In this document: positions 27,773 through 38,853 of the stretch, piece by piece
Position numbering within the stretch: the stretch's first letter is position 1
How the letters are laid out: the number at the start of each line of letters is the position of its first letter
Assembly (NCBI RefSeq): GCF_002197685.1
Contig: NZ_NBBI01000003.1
Span: forward strand, 310,001 to 374,000
DNA: 64,000 nt
Reading direction: 5' to 3'
Source: Sphingomonas dokdonensis
GTDB taxonomy: Bacteria > Pseudomonadota > Alphaproteobacteria > Sphingomonadales > Sphingomonadaceae
Translations under genes and position numbers: made by a program
Notes under the pieces: generated by a model
The model's database searches: none
What the model was told of the DNA's origin: nothing
What the model saw: the letters and a program-made list of their open reading frames with translations, nothing else

Positions 27773-28591
27773 TCATGATACCTCCTCGCCCATGTGGTGA
27801 TTGGTATCGATGCGCTCGACCAGCCCGTCCTTGAAATGCACCACCGTGCGCGCGAACGCCGCCATTTCGGGCTCGTGCGTCACCATCAGCACGGTGATGC
27901 CGCTTTCCTGGTTGAGCCCGGTGAGCAGCTCCATGATCTCCACCGAGCGTTCGGAATCGAGATTGCCGGTCGGCTCGTCGGCGAGCAGCACGTCGGGGCG
28001 GGTGACGATGGCGCGGGCGATGGCGACGCGCTGCTGCTGGCCGCCCGACAGCTCGGCCGGGGTATGATCCCACCAATCGGCGAGCCCCACCTTGTCGAGC
28101 GCGGCCATCCCGGCCTCGCGCCGTGCCTTGCGATCGTCGCCGCGGTAGAGCAGCGGCAGCTCGACATTCTCCAGCGCGCTGGTGCGGCTCAAGAGGTTGA
28201 AGCCCTGAAACACGAAGCCGAGGTAGCGGCGGCGGAGCAGCGCGCGCTGATCGCGATCGAGCGTTTCGACATGGTGGCCGCGGAACAGGAACGTGCCGCC
28301 ACTCGGCACGTCGAGGCAGCCGAGGATGTTCATGGTGGTCGACTTGCCCGAGCCCGAAGGGCCCATCACCGCGACGAAATCGCCCGCCGCAATGTCGAGG
28401 TCGACGCCCTTCAGCGCCTGAAATGCGGTCGGCCCGCTGCCGTACACCTTGGTGACGTCGCGCAAGGAGATGATCGCCTCGCGCCCGTTCCCAGCGGCTG
28501 CAGCGGGGGCGTGGTCCTCAGGCGCCACCGCCGCCCCCTGCCCGCTGGCGCCGCTGGCCACCACCGCCGCCGCCCGCGCCTTCTTCGCCAC
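27773..28591 (-). CDS. MacB-type ABC transporter ATP-binding protein
   Basis: A 272-residue ABC ATPase of the LolD/MacB type. Walker A is GPSGSGKST, the Q-loop FVFQGFNLL, the signature LSGGQQQRVAIARA, Walker B LLADEPTGNLD, and the H-loop VTHE. The first 35 residues are Ala-rich and overlap the macA gene by 74 bases. A GTG at 28528 would reduce that overlap to 11 bases and still leave the whole domain, so the true start may be there. It powers the neighbouring permease. Confidence 0.92.
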   Translation of the reverse strand: MAKKARAAAVVASGASGQGAAVAPEDHAPAAAAGNGREAIISLRDVTKVYGSGPTAFQALKGVDLDIAAGDFVAVMGPSGSGKSTTMNILGCLDVPSGGTFLFRGHHVETLDRDQRALLRRRYLGFVFQGFNLLSRTSALENVELPLLYRGDDRKARREAGMAALDKVGLADWWDHTPAELSGGQQQRVAIARAIVTRPDVLLADEPTGNLDSERSVEIMELLTGLNQESGITVLMVTHEPEMAAFARTVVHFKDGLVERIDTNHHMGEEVS

Positions 28592-29900
28592 CGGCGAGCT
28601 GGCCGGTGATCACTTCCATGCCGGGCTTGAGGCCGCCCGACAGCACTTCGGTGACCGAGCCGTTGGTGTCACCTGTGGTCACCTGCACCGCCTGCGGCTG
28701 ACCGTCGGCGCCCTTCACGTACACCGTCTGCTGCGCGCCGCGGCCGAGCGTCGCCTGCCGTTCGGGCCGATCGCGGCGCGGGCGGAAGGTGAGCGAGCCG
28801 GCGATGCCGCCGCTGCTGCCACCACCGCCGGCCGCGGTGGGCTTGAAGCGGAAGGCGGCGTTGGGGACGAGGAGCACGTTCTTCTTGTCGCTGGTAACGA
28901 TGTCCGCCGTCGCGGTCATGCCGGGGCGAAGCTCCATGGTGGGGTTCGCGACGGTGAGGTCGGCGGCGTAGGAGACCACTTGCCCGGCCGAGGCGGTGGT
29001 CGATGCGGTGCCGCTTGAGGAGGAACTGGCCGCACTGGCGGTGAGGTTCGAGCCGAGATCGACGCGGGTGATGCTGGCCGGAAAGGTGCGGCCGGGGAAA
29101 GCGTCCACGGTGAAGCTGGCCTTCTGCCCCTCTTTCACCTCGCCGACGTCCGCCTCGTCGATCGCGACTTCCAGCTTCATCTGGCTGAGATCCTCGGCGA
29201 TCACGAACAAGGTGGGCGTGTTGAACGAGGCCGCGACGGTCTGGCCGGGATCGACCTGCCGCGCGAGCACCACACCGTTGACGGGCGAGCGGATGATCGC
29301 GCGCTGCCGCTGCGTCTGGTTCTGCGACAGATTGGCACGCGCGGCAGCGACATTCGCCTCCGCGACGCGCAGCGCCGCAACCGCGCGCTGGGCATCGGCA
29401 CGGCCGGCCTGAAGCTCGGTCTTTGAGGGTACGCGGCCGTTGGAAAGCCGGTACACTTCCTCCAGCCGCGCAAGCTGCGCCTGCGCTTCCGACACGGTGG
29501 CGCGCGCCTGATTGACGCTGGCGACATTGGCGGCGAGCTGTGCCTGGCCGGCGCGGATCTGATCGTCGATCTGCTCGGGATCGATAAGCGCAAGCGCCTG
29601 GCCGGCGGTGACGCGGTCGTTCACGTCCACCACGACGCGGGTGACGAGCCCCGAGAGCTGCGAGCCGACGGTGACCTGGTTGGTCGGGGCGAGCTTGCCC
29701 GTGGCCGACACCGTCACGGTGAGATTACCGCGCCGCACCGGCGCCGTGGCATAGCCTGCCTCCTCGCTGCCGCCGAACAGGCGCAGGCCGAGCAGGATCA
29801 GGAGGACGACGCCGAGCGCGATCGCACCCCATTTCGCCCAGCGCCGCCATGCCGGCTGCGGCTTCACCCCGAGGAAATCGTCGAGCTGCTCGGTGGCCAT
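28518..29900 (-). CDS. MacA-like periplasmic adaptor (membrane fusion protein)
   Basis: A 460-residue adaptor. It has an N-terminal membrane anchor (about 24-42), a lipoyl half (TVGSQLSGLVTRVVVDVNDRV), a coiled-coil hairpin (about 110-210), the second lipoyl half (IIRSPVNGVVLARQVDPGQTV) and a beta-barrel. A Ser/Thr-rich insert lies near 290-305. The extreme C-terminus is Gly-rich. It links the MacB-like pump to the outer-membrane channel. Its ATG overlaps the preceding channel gene by one base (TGATG). Confidence 0.92.
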   Translation of the reverse strand: MATEQLDDFLGVKPQPAWRRWAKWGAIALGVVLLILLGLRLFGGSEEAGYATAPVRRGNLTVTVSATGKLAPTNQVTVGSQLSGLVTRVVVDVNDRVTAGQALALIDPEQIDDQIRAGQAQLAANVASVNQARATVSEAQAQLARLEEVYRLSNGRVPSKTELQAGRADAQRAVAALRVAEANVAAARANLSQNQTQRQRAIIRSPVNGVVLARQVDPGQTVAASFNTPTLFVIAEDLSQMKLEVAIDEADVGEVKEGQKASFTVDAFPGRTFPASITRVDLGSNLTASAASSSSSGTASTTASAGQVVSYAADLTVANPTMELRPGMTATADIVTSDKKNVLLVPNAAFRFKPTAAGGGGSSGGIAGSLTFRPRRDRPERQATLGRGAQQTVYVKGADGQPQAVQVTTGDTNGSVTEVLSGGLKPGMEVITGQLAGGEEGAGGGGGGQRRQRAGGGGGA

Positions 29901-31372
29901 CAGCGGGTTCCGTCCTGCCTGGTGTTCTGTGGTGATGGTGCGGTGGGCGCGGCGCTACTATCCCAGCCGCCGCCAAGCGCGGTGTAGAGCTGGACCAGCG
30001 CAGTCGCCTGATCGGCGCGCGCCTGCGCGGCGCTGTTGCGGGCGGACAGCAGGGCGGCCTCCTGCTGGCTCAAGGTGGTGAAGTCGGTGAGGCCGGTGCG
30101 ATACTGGCTGCGGCTGAGCAGCGCGGAATTGTTCGCTGCCTCCAGCGCCACGGTGAATTCTCGCTCGCGTGCCTGCGCGGTCTGGAGCGCGACCACGGCA
30201 TTCTCGACATCCTCCAGCGCGACGAGCACCGTCTGCTTGTACGCCGCGAGCGCCGCGTCGGCCGTGGCCTCTGCGCCGCGCACCTGGCTGCGCAGCCGAC
30301 CGCCGTTGAAGATCGCCTGGGTCAGCCCGGCGAAGAGTCCACCGGTGACGGTGTCGAACAGATTGCCGACGGCGCCCGCGCGCGTATCGATACTGCCGCT
30401 GATCGCGAGGGCGGGATAAAGCTGCGCCTTGACGATGCCGATCTGCGCGGTGGCGGCGGCGAGGTTGCGCTCGGCAGCGCGTACGTCGGGGCGCTGGCGC
30501 AGCACATCGGCCGGGAAGCCGACGCCGGCGGTGGCGGGGCCGCGCGGGATCGGGCGAACGGTGGCGAGCAGCGGCTTCAGCGCACCGGGCGCCTGGCCGG
30601 TGAGCACGCCGATGCGCGACACCGCGGCATTATATTGCTGCTCGATCAGCGGCACGGAGGCGGCGGTCTGCGCGCGCTGCACCCGCGCCTGTTCCTGATC
30701 GAGACTGGAGACGAGCCCCGCCTGGACGCGGAAGCCGGCGATCTCGAGATTGTCGTCCTGCAACGCCAGGCTGTCGCGGGCATTGGCGAGTTGCAGCTGG
30801 TACAGCCGCGCCAGCACGTAATTGCGCGCGACCTCCGCCTCGACCGACAGGAGCACGGTCGCCTGATCGAAGCCCGACGCCTCATATTGCGCCTGGCTTG
30901 CCTCGACGGTGCGGCGCACCTCGCCAAACAGGCCGAGCTGATATTGCGCGTCGAGGCCGAGCGAGAAGTTCGAGCCGCCACCACCGCCGATGCTCTGCGT
31001 CGTGCCATCGGGGAGCGTGATCAGCGTCTGCCCGCCACGCAGCGTTTCCGAGCGGCTGAACCCGCCCGATCCGTTAAGCGTCGGCAGCAGGCTGGCGCGG
31101 CTTTGCACCAAGGCTTCGCGCGCCTGTCGCAGCCGCGCGGTGGCCTGCGCCAGATCGAGATTGCTGGCGGCGGCCTGCTCGACCAGCTGGCCGAGCACCG
31201 GATCGTCGAAGCTGCGCCACCATTGCGTCAGATCCGCGCTGGTCGGCGCGGCGGTGACCGAATAGGCATCGGGCACGCCCAGCTCGGCAGCGGTACGGGG
31301 CCGATAGTCCGGCCCGACGGTGCAGCCACCAAGGGCGGCGGCGAGGAGAAGCGAAGCCCGCAAGCGCGTCAT
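29900..31372 (-). CDS. Outer-membrane efflux channel lipoprotein (NodT/TolC family)
   Basis: A 490-residue channel protein. The signal peptide ends in a lipobox LGGC (Cys near 15), followed by TVGPDYRPR, which marks the RND/NodT-type outer-membrane factors. Two repeats of the outer-membrane-efflux domain follow (coiled coils near 60-250 and 280-470). The ATG at 31372 places the lipobox correctly; the 21 residues upstream in the open frame do not. It leads the operon: channel, adaptor, ATPase, permease. Exported compound is unknown (macrolides and peptides are typical). Confidence 0.92.
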   Translation of the reverse strand: MTRLRASLLLAAALGGCTVGPDYRPRTAAELGVPDAYSVTAAPTSADLTQWWRSFDDPVLGQLVEQAAASNLDLAQATARLRQAREALVQSRASLLPTLNGSGGFSRSETLRGGQTLITLPDGTTQSIGGGGGSNFSLGLDAQYQLGLFGEVRRTVEASQAQYEASGFDQATVLLSVEAEVARNYVLARLYQLQLANARDSLALQDDNLEIAGFRVQAGLVSSLDQEQARVQRAQTAASVPLIEQQYNAAVSRIGVLTGQAPGALKPLLATVRPIPRGPATAGVGFPADVLRQRPDVRAAERNLAAATAQIGIVKAQLYPALAISGSIDTRAGAVGNLFDTVTGGLFAGLTQAIFNGGRLRSQVRGAEATADAALAAYKQTVLVALEDVENAVVALQTAQAREREFTVALEAANNSALLSRSQYRTGLTDFTTLSQQEAALLSARNSAAQARADQATALVQLYTALGGGWDSSAAPTAPSPQNTRQDGTR

Positions 31373-31436
31373 ACCAGCCGAGATGGTTCGAAGGACGGGA
31401 AGCGTCCAGCGCTTTTGTGTCGCGATTTGTCGCACC

Positions 31437-33395
<1,959 letters not shown>

Positions 33396-33428
33396 CGTTC
33401 TATCCGGCCGAGACGGCGGAGCCGCGCG

Positions 33429-34433
33429 TTACGCCGCGACCTCGCACGCGCGCATCGGCTCTTCGGCGGCCATCGGCTTCAGGCCGAGCTTGGCGAAGAG
33501 CGTCGCGTCCGCGCTGTCGCCGCGATTGCCGGCGGTGAGCAGCTTGTCGCCGGTGAAGATCGAATTGGCGCCGGCCATGAAGCACAACGCCTGCGTCGCC
33601 TCGCTCATCGACTCGCGCCCGGCGGAGAGGCGCACCATGCTCAAAGGCATGGTGATCCGCGCCACCGCAACGGTGCGGACGAACTCGATGTCGTCGATCT
33701 TGGCGAGCGGCGTATCGGCAAGCATGTCGCCGAGGACGGTGCCCTTTACCGGCACCAGCGCATTCACCGGCACGCTTTCGGGGTGGCGCGGCAAGGTGGC
33801 GAGCGCATGGACGAAGCCGACGCGATCCGCGCGCGTCTCGCCCATGCCGACGATCCCGCCGCAGCACACGTTGATCCCGGCGGAGCGGACATGCTCGAGC
33901 GTTTCGAGCCGCTCATCGAACGAGCGCGTCGTGATCACGTCGCCGTAACGCTCGGGCGAGGTGTCGATGTTATGATTGTAGTAATCGAGCCCCGCGCCGG
34001 CGAGCCGCTGCGCCTGCGATGGCGTGAGCATGCCCAGCGTCATGCAGGTTTCCATGCCCATCGATCGCACGCCTTCGATCATGGCGATGATCGCGTCCAT
34101 GTCGCGATCCTTGGGATTGCGCCACGCGGCGCCCATGCAGAAACGCTGGCTGCCGGCGTCGCGCGCTTCGGCCGCGCGCTGCAGCACGGCGCGCACGTCC
34201 ATCAGCTTGGTCGCCTTGACGCCCGTTTCGGCGCGGGCTGATTGCGAGCAATAGCCGCAATCCTCCGGACAGCCGCCGGTCTTGATCGACAGCAGCGTGC
34301 ACAATTGCACCTCGCCTACCGCATGGTGCGCGCGGTGCACGCCCTGCGCACGCCACATCAGCTCGTCGAAGGGAAGATCGAACAGCGCCGCGATGTCCTC
34401 TCGCGACCAGTCATTGCGGCTTACCGCGTCCAC
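33429..34433 (-). CDS. bioB: Biotin synthase
   Basis: A 334-residue radical-SAM enzyme that inserts sulfur into dethiobiotin. The Cys triad is in [13 protein letters not shown], followed by the expected [11 protein letters not shown] and [10 protein letters not shown] motifs. It lies between an LprI-like gene and the biotin-dependent carboxylase alpha subunit, so product and user are encoded together. The start is a GTG at 34433 inside the end of the upstream gene (13-base overlap). The other biotin genes (bioF, bioA, bioD) are not in the window. Confidence 0.95.
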   Translation of the reverse strand: MDAVSRNDWSREDIAALFDLPFDELMWRAQGVHRAHHAVGEVQLCTLLSIKTGGCPEDCGYCSQSARAETGVKATKLMDVRAVLQRAAEARDAGSQRFCMGAAWRNPKDRDMDAIIAMIEGVRSMGMETCMTLGMLTPSQAQRLAGAGLDYYNHNIDTSPERYGDVITTRSFDERLETLEHVRSAGINVCCGGIVGMGETRADRVGFVHALATLPRHPESVPVNALVPVKGTVLGDMLADTPLAKIDDIEFVRTVAVARITMPLSMVRLSAGRESMSEATQALCFMAGANSIFTGDKLLTAGNRGDSADATLFAKLGLKPMAAEEPMRACEVAA

Positions 34434-34807
34434 ATGAGATCCTTTAACTGCTTGGTCCGCTCACGCGTGAGCCGTGCCAGGCATTGCGCGCGCGCGAACG
34501 GCTGCAACGAGCCGCCGGCGAACTCCCCGCCTTCGATCACGCATTGCCGATCGCGGAACTGCAACCAAGCGCGCTGGCTGGCAAGCGTTGCCGCCGCATA
34601 GCCGAAGCCGCCGCCGCGCGTATGATCCTGCGCGTCGCGTTGCTTCATGCCGGCGTAGGTCTGTTTCCATTGCGCGTTGAGCGCGGCATCGGCGCGGCGC
34701 AGCTCCTGCGCGGCCTGCGCATTCATGTCCGCCTGGGTCTGCGCACTGGCGGCTGGGATCGGTGCGAGAAGCGCCAGCGAGAGCGCGATTGCCGGAAGCC
34801 TGATCAT
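34421..34807 (-). CDS. LprI-like (DUF1311) secreted protein
   Basis: A 128-residue exported protein. It has a signal peptide (cleavage after ASA near 22), then a DUF1311-type domain with Cys residues in [11 protein letters not shown] and RAQCLARL, likely disulfide-bonded. LprI-type proteins inhibit lysozyme in some bacteria; the role here is unproven. A strong AAGGAGA precedes the ATG at 34807, which also makes the signal peptide correct, so the longer upstream frame is dropped. Confidence 0.75.
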   Translation of the reverse strand: MIRLPAIALSLALLAPIPAASAQTQADMNAQAAQELRRADAALNAQWKQTYAGMKQRDAQDHTRGGGFGYAAATLASQRAWLQFRDRQCVIEGGEFAGGSLQPFARAQCLARLTRERTKQLKDLMWTR

Positions 34808-34818
34808 GGGATCTCCTT

Positions 34819-34856
34819 TTCTTGCGTCCCGGCACCAACGCACCGGGACGCAAGAA
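34819..34856. repeat. 14-bp perfect inverted repeat before the LprI-like gene
   Basis: Arms 34819-34832 and 34843-34856 pair perfectly around a 10-base loop. No T-tract follows on either strand, so it is not a normal terminator. On the minus strand it sits right before the ribosome binding site of the LprI-like gene and just past the enoyl-CoA hydratase stop. It could be a processing or attenuation hairpin. Confidence 0.7.
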
Positions 34857-34862
34857 GGATGA

Positions 34863-35654
34863 TCAGCGGCCCTTGAACGCAGGCTTACGCTTTTCGAGGA
34901 AGCTGAGGCCGCCTTCGCGCGAATCCTCTGATCCGCCGGCGAGCCGCTGGCCCTCCGCCTCGGCGCGCAGCACCTGATCGAACGTGCCGTCGAGCGCGAC
35001 CTGGATGTTCTTGCGCATCGCCGACAGTGCGACCGTCGGCCCGGCGGCAAGGCGCGTGGCGAGCGCAAGTGCCTCGTCCATCAGCTTGTCGTCATCGACC
35101 GCCTTGTAGATGAGGCCCCATTGCTCGGCCTGCTCGGCGCCGATCCGCTCACCCAGCATCATCATCTGCGTGGCGCGGGCCTTGCCGATCGTCTTGGCGA
35201 GCAGCCAGGTGGAGCCGCCGTCGGGCACCAGGCCGATGTTGACGAACGCCTGAAGGAAATAGGCGTTTTTGCCGGCGAACACGAAGTCGCCCGACAGCCC
35301 CATCGAGCAACCGACGCCCGCCGCCGGGCCATTCACCGCCGTCACCACCGGAACCGGAAGGTTCATGATCTGACTCATCAGCGGGTTGTAGAAATTCATC
35401 AGCGCGCGGTGGCTGGTGTCGCCGCCCTTGATGCGCGTGTCGCCGCCGCCGCGTGCCTGAAGATCGGCGCCCGAGCAAAAGGCGCGGCCGGCGCCCGTCA
35501 GCAGCACGGCGCGTGCGCCCTGCAGATCGTACAAGGCGACCGTCAGGTCCTCGGCCAGCTGGATCGACGCGGCGTTCAGCCGCTCGGGCCGGTTCAGCGT
35601 GATGACGAGGACGTCGCCCTTCTTCTCGGTGAGGATGGTTTCGTAATCGGCCAT
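34863..35654 (-). CDS. Enoyl-CoA hydratase/isomerase
   Basis: A 263-residue crotonase-fold enzyme. It shows LNRPERLNAAS, the oxyanion loop AFCSGADLQ, the second oxyanion segment NGPAAGVGCSMGLSGDF, and the third motif IGLVPDGGSTWLL. An acidic residue at the usual second catalytic position is not evident (PDGG), so it may be a PaaG/isomerase-like member. It lies 17 bases after the carboxyltransferase gene, so it is likely part of the same acyl-CoA pathway. Confidence 0.87.
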   Translation of the reverse strand: MADYETILTEKKGDVLVITLNRPERLNAASIQLAEDLTVALYDLQGARAVLLTGAGRAFCSGADLQARGGGDTRIKGGDTSHRALMNFYNPLMSQIMNLPVPVVTAVNGPAAGVGCSMGLSGDFVFAGKNAYFLQAFVNIGLVPDGGSTWLLAKTIGKARATQMMMLGERIGAEQAEQWGLIYKAVDDDKLMDEALALATRLAAGPTVALSAMRKNIQVALDGTFDQVLRAEAEGQRLAGGSEDSREGGLSFLEKRKPAFKGR

Positions 35655-35671
35655 TTCGGTGTCTCTCCCTC

Positions 35672-37099
35672 TTATGTCCCGCTCCGATTGGAGAAGGTGT
35701 TTGGCAGCGTGCTGCCGAATTCTTGGGCATCTGCTGCCTGGCGAAGCGCGGCGGCGATCACCTGCCGGGTGGCGGCAGGGCGGATCACCGCGCGGACCAG
35801 GCCGGCGGCGACGGCATGGGTGGGATCAGCGATGCAAGCGGCATAGTCACGCTTTTTCTGGTCCTCGGCCGGGGCGAACAGGCGGTCTGCGGCGGCATCA
35901 CCGCCCATCGCGGCGGTCTGCGCGCTCGGCCAGGCATAGCAGGTGGCGCGACCGCCGGATGGTGGCGCGAGCACCGCCCAGGCTGCGCCGAAAGCCCGAC
36001 GGGTGACGATCGTGACGCGGCGGGTAGGCAGTTCGGCAAAAGCAGCGAGGAGCATGGCGGCTTCGCGGACGATCCCCTGCCCTGCTTCGGCGCGGGTGGG
36101 GAGGAAACCGGGCGTGTCGATCAGCGTGACAAGCGGCAGGCCGAGCCGGGTGCAGAGCTGCACGAAGCGGACCGCCTTGCGCGTAGCGGCAGTGTCGAGC
36201 GCGCCGCCCAGCACGAGCGGCTGGTTCGCGAGAATGCCGACTGGGTGGCCGCCGACGCGGCCGAGGGCGCAGATCAGATTGGGCGCGTGATCGGGCTGCA
36301 GCGCGATCAGGTCGCGCTCATCCACGATCGTGCGGGCGAGCTCGTGCATGTCATAGGGGGTCGCGGCGTCGAGCGGGACCAAGGTGTCGAGCGCCGGTGC
36401 GAGGCGATCGTCGGCGTCTGACGGGACACGTGGCGCGGCGCGCGGATCGGGCAGCAGGTCGAGCAGCACGCGCGCGGCGAACAGCAGCTCGATCTCGTCG
36501 CCGAACACGCCGTCGGCCATGCCGGTCTGCGTTGCATGCAGCGTCGCGCCGCCCAGCATAGCGGTGCTGGCGAGTTCGCCGGTGGCGTCGCGCAGCACTT
36601 CGCTGCCGGCGAGCAGCAGGGCAGCATCGGCCTGGAGCATGAAGGTGACGTCGGCGAGCGCCGGCGACAGCGCGGCTGCACCGACCGTTTCGGCGAACAC
36701 CAGCGCAACCTGCGGGATCTTGCCGCGCGCTTCGGCCTGTTGGCGCATCAGCGTGGCCTGTGCTCGCAATCCGGTGAGGCCGGTGTCGAGGGCGGCGCCG
36801 GGCGAATCGTAAAGGCCAACGATCGGCGTGCGTGCGGCGACCGCCTGGTCGATGAGGCGGCCGATCTTTTCGACGTGAGCGGGGGCAATGATTCCATCGC
36901 CGGTCGTCACATCCTGGCTGAACGCCATCACCGGGCGCCCGCGAATCGTGCCGTGCGCGGTGATGACGCCGTCACCGGCCGGCTCGGCGTCCTTCAGGCT
37001 GCCCTGGTCGAACAGGATGTCCAGCCGCTCACGGGCGACGAGGCGACCGCGCCCGTGCTGCGCGTCGCTAGCGTCCCGTTCCTCGACCGTCGCCGTCAT
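35672..37099 (-). CDS. Divergent acyl-CoA carboxylase beta (carboxyltransferase) subunit
   Basis: A 475-residue protein of the PccB/MmdA carboxyltransferase family with both crotonase-fold halves. It keeps GRGRLVARERLD, PGDGVIT-like AGDGVIT, ILANQPL and IDTPGFLPT. But the Gly pairs that form the two oxyanion holes are altered: YDSPGAALDTG where the family has DSGGAR, FAETVGAAAL where it has CAGGAVYSPAL, and RRAFGAAW where it has KAYGGAY. It is about 35 residues shorter than usual. The ATG at 37099 is chosen over an upstream extension. It may be a paralogue with altered substrate or no activity. Confidence 0.8.
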   Translation of the reverse strand: MTATVEERDASDAQHGRGRLVARERLDILFDQGSLKDAEPAGDGVITAHGTIRGRPVMAFSQDVTTGDGIIAPAHVEKIGRLIDQAVAARTPIVGLYDSPGAALDTGLTGLRAQATLMRQQAEARGKIPQVALVFAETVGAAALSPALADVTFMLQADAALLLAGSEVLRDATGELASTAMLGGATLHATQTGMADGVFGDEIELLFAARVLLDLLPDPRAAPRVPSDADDRLAPALDTLVPLDAATPYDMHELARTIVDERDLIALQPDHAPNLICALGRVGGHPVGILANQPLVLGGALDTAATRKAVRFVQLCTRLGLPLVTLIDTPGFLPTRAEAGQGIVREAAMLLAAFAELPTRRVTIVTRRAFGAAWAVLAPPSGGRATCYAWPSAQTAAMGGDAAADRLFAPAEDQKKRDYAACIADPTHAVAAGLVRAVIRPAATRQVIAAALRQAADAQEFGSTLPNTFSNRSGT

Positions 37100-37196
37100 G
37101 GCATCCTCCCGCCGTGCGGGCTTCCTGCCTGCCCGCGCGGCGCGACGCAAATGACAAAACGGTCAGGGGCACGAAAGCCGTAGCGTAAAGCCGCAC

Positions 37197-37688
37197 CTAC
37201 CAGCCCTGCACGGCATCCGGATCGGACACCGCGATCAGGCGGCGCGCGGCGCGGCGGGCAAAGGCCAGCGTGCATTTCTTGCGGGCGTGGGTGTTCATCG
37301 CGTCGGTGCGCGCCTCGCGCACCACCGCCGCATCATAGCGGTCCGCCACGATAAGGCCGGTGCGTTCGGGCAGAAAGGCTTGGCTGGCGATCGGGCCGTG
37401 ATCGAACCCGGCGGGCACCGCCCAGAAGAAGCGGTCGCAATGCGGCAGATAATCCTGCCACTTGTTGTCGCCGAGCAGATCGGCGCGCGACACCTTAATC
37501 TCGACGATGGTGATCTGGCCGCGCGCATCGATCGCCATCAGGTCGACCCGGCGGCCGCCGTCCAGCGGCACCTCGGGCATGGCGACAAGCTCATGCCGCA
37601 GCAGCAGCCGAGTGACGCCGCGCGCGACATCGGCGGCGCACAGCGGGGAAGACGGATCGTCGACGCAAGAAGCGGGCGTGGTCAGCAC
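37197..37688 (-). CDS. mmcB: MmcB-family DNA repair protein
   Basis: A 163-residue protein with a RecB-like nuclease core: RRVDLMAID, then VEIKVSRADLLGDNKWQDYL, which supplies the D...E-x-K active-site pattern. The family is named for Caulobacter MmcB, induced by DNA damage and needed for mitomycin C resistance. It starts with GTG at 37688. It is a single gene between the carboxyltransferase and the SleB-type hydrolase. No LexA-like site was identified upstream. Confidence 0.85.
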   Translation of the reverse strand: MLTTPASCVDDPSSPLCAADVARGVTRLLLRHELVAMPEVPLDGGRRVDLMAIDARGQITIVEIKVSRADLLGDNKWQDYLPHCDRFFWAVPAGFDHGPIASQAFLPERTGLIVADRYDAAVVREARTDAMNTHARKKCTLAFARRAARRLIAVSDPDAVQGW

Positions 37689-37761
37689 GCCCGCTTCCTA
37701 GAACAATCCGGGAACAATGAAAAGATAACGACGCGCGGGGTGGCAGGCGTCGCCGATCGGA

Positions 37762-38355
37762 TCAGCGCCAGAAGATGTGGTTGCCGATTGTCGCGACGCG
37801 GGTCAGGCCCGAAGCGGGCGCACGGCCGCGGTTGAAATAGAGCGCACGGTCAGCCTCGCCGTCCCATGCCTCGGCCAGTGCGACCTTCGCCACCGCGACG
37901 GCGGTGCGATAGGAGCGGCTGTCCTCGTTGATGTTCGGGATACGGCCACCGCGCACAAAGCCGAACTGACCGCGCTGCAACACCACGTCGCAGATATCGG
38001 ATGGGAAGCGACCCGACTTGGAACGATTGATGATCACGTCCGCCACGGCGAGCTGGCCAGAGAGCGGCTCACCCTTGGACTCGTAATAGATCGCGCCGGC
38101 CAGGCACTGGATCGCCTCGTCGTCGCCATCGTGCGTCGACTGGGCAGCGACAGCGGCCGCAAGCGTCGGATATGCAACAATATCGCCCGCGGCGAGTTCA
38201 TTATTATCGAAGGTGGTCGGGGTGGTGACCGCGACAGCCGGCTGAGGGAGCATCTGCTCAACCCCGGCGGCGAGACCGGCCGTGCTCTGCGCACTCAGGC
38301 CGAAGAAAGAGATCGTCATGGCTACGGCGGCCGCAGCCCGCGAGAAAAACGTCAT
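37762..38355 (-). CDS. SleB-type cell wall hydrolase
   Basis: A 197-residue secreted enzyme with a signal peptide (about 1-25), a linker, and a hydrolase-2/SleB domain from about 85. The domain includes AIYYESKGEPLSGQLAVADVIINR with the likely catalytic Glu, and RGQFGFVRGG. In non-spore formers such proteins are taken to be peptidoglycan lytic transglycosylases or amidases active during growth. It is monocistronic, with 171 bases to the next upstream gene. Confidence 0.88.
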   Translation of the reverse strand: MTFFSRAAAAVAMTISFFGLSAQSTAGLAAGVEQMLPQPAVAVTTPTTFDNNELAAGDIVAYPTLAAAVAAQSTHDGDDEAIQCLAGAIYYESKGEPLSGQLAVADVIINRSKSGRFPSDICDVVLQRGQFGFVRGGRIPNINEDSRSYRTAVAVAKVALAEAWDGEADRALYFNRGRAPASGLTRVATIGNHIFWR

Positions 38356-38526
38356 TGTTCACTATCAAAGGCGGTGGGTACGCGGACGCGATCCAGCGTT
38401 CTTCATTCAGAACTGCGATCGGCCGGGATCCCCCCCGACTGCGTAACCATGGTGGATCGCACCCACCGCGGCACAACGCGAAATATCGATGGGCCAGCCT
38501 TCGCCATACCCTATCGATCCAGTCAA

Positions 38527-38853
38527 TTAAGGGAGGATCGTTTCAGCGGCGAACCGTTTGCCGTCTGCGATATCCAGAGCGACGACCCAGCAATCGGGAT
38601 CATTTCGGCGCCGGCGACTCCAATAATCGTCGAGCGACTCGTCGCTGCCCGGCTTCGGCCCGCTGGTCACCAGAATGTCGGTGCCGTCCGGCCCCATCGC
38701 GCGCTCGATGATGTGCCCATCCTGTTCGAGCAGCACCAGGATAGCGCCGGAATCGCCGTCGCCCCGGGCGCGCACCACGGCAATGCCGCCGGCGTCGTTC
38801 ACCCGGCGCAGCAGCGCGGCGACGAGGAGGTGAGTCGGCAGTCGTCCGGTCAC
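38527..38853 (-). CDS. DUF1491 family protein
   Basis: A 108-residue small protein beginning RLPTHLLVAALLRRVNDAGG and containing AILVLLEQDG and a C-terminal WVVALDI segment, the profile of the alphaproteobacterial DUF1491 family. No signal peptide or membrane helix is seen. It overlaps the thioesterase gene by four bases (ATGA). Function is not known. Confidence 0.78.
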   Translation of the reverse strand: MTGRLPTHLLVAALLRRVNDAGGIAVVRARGDGDSGAILVLLEQDGHIIERAMGPDGTDILVTSGPKPGSDESLDDYWSRRRRNDPDCWVVALDIADGKRFAAETILP

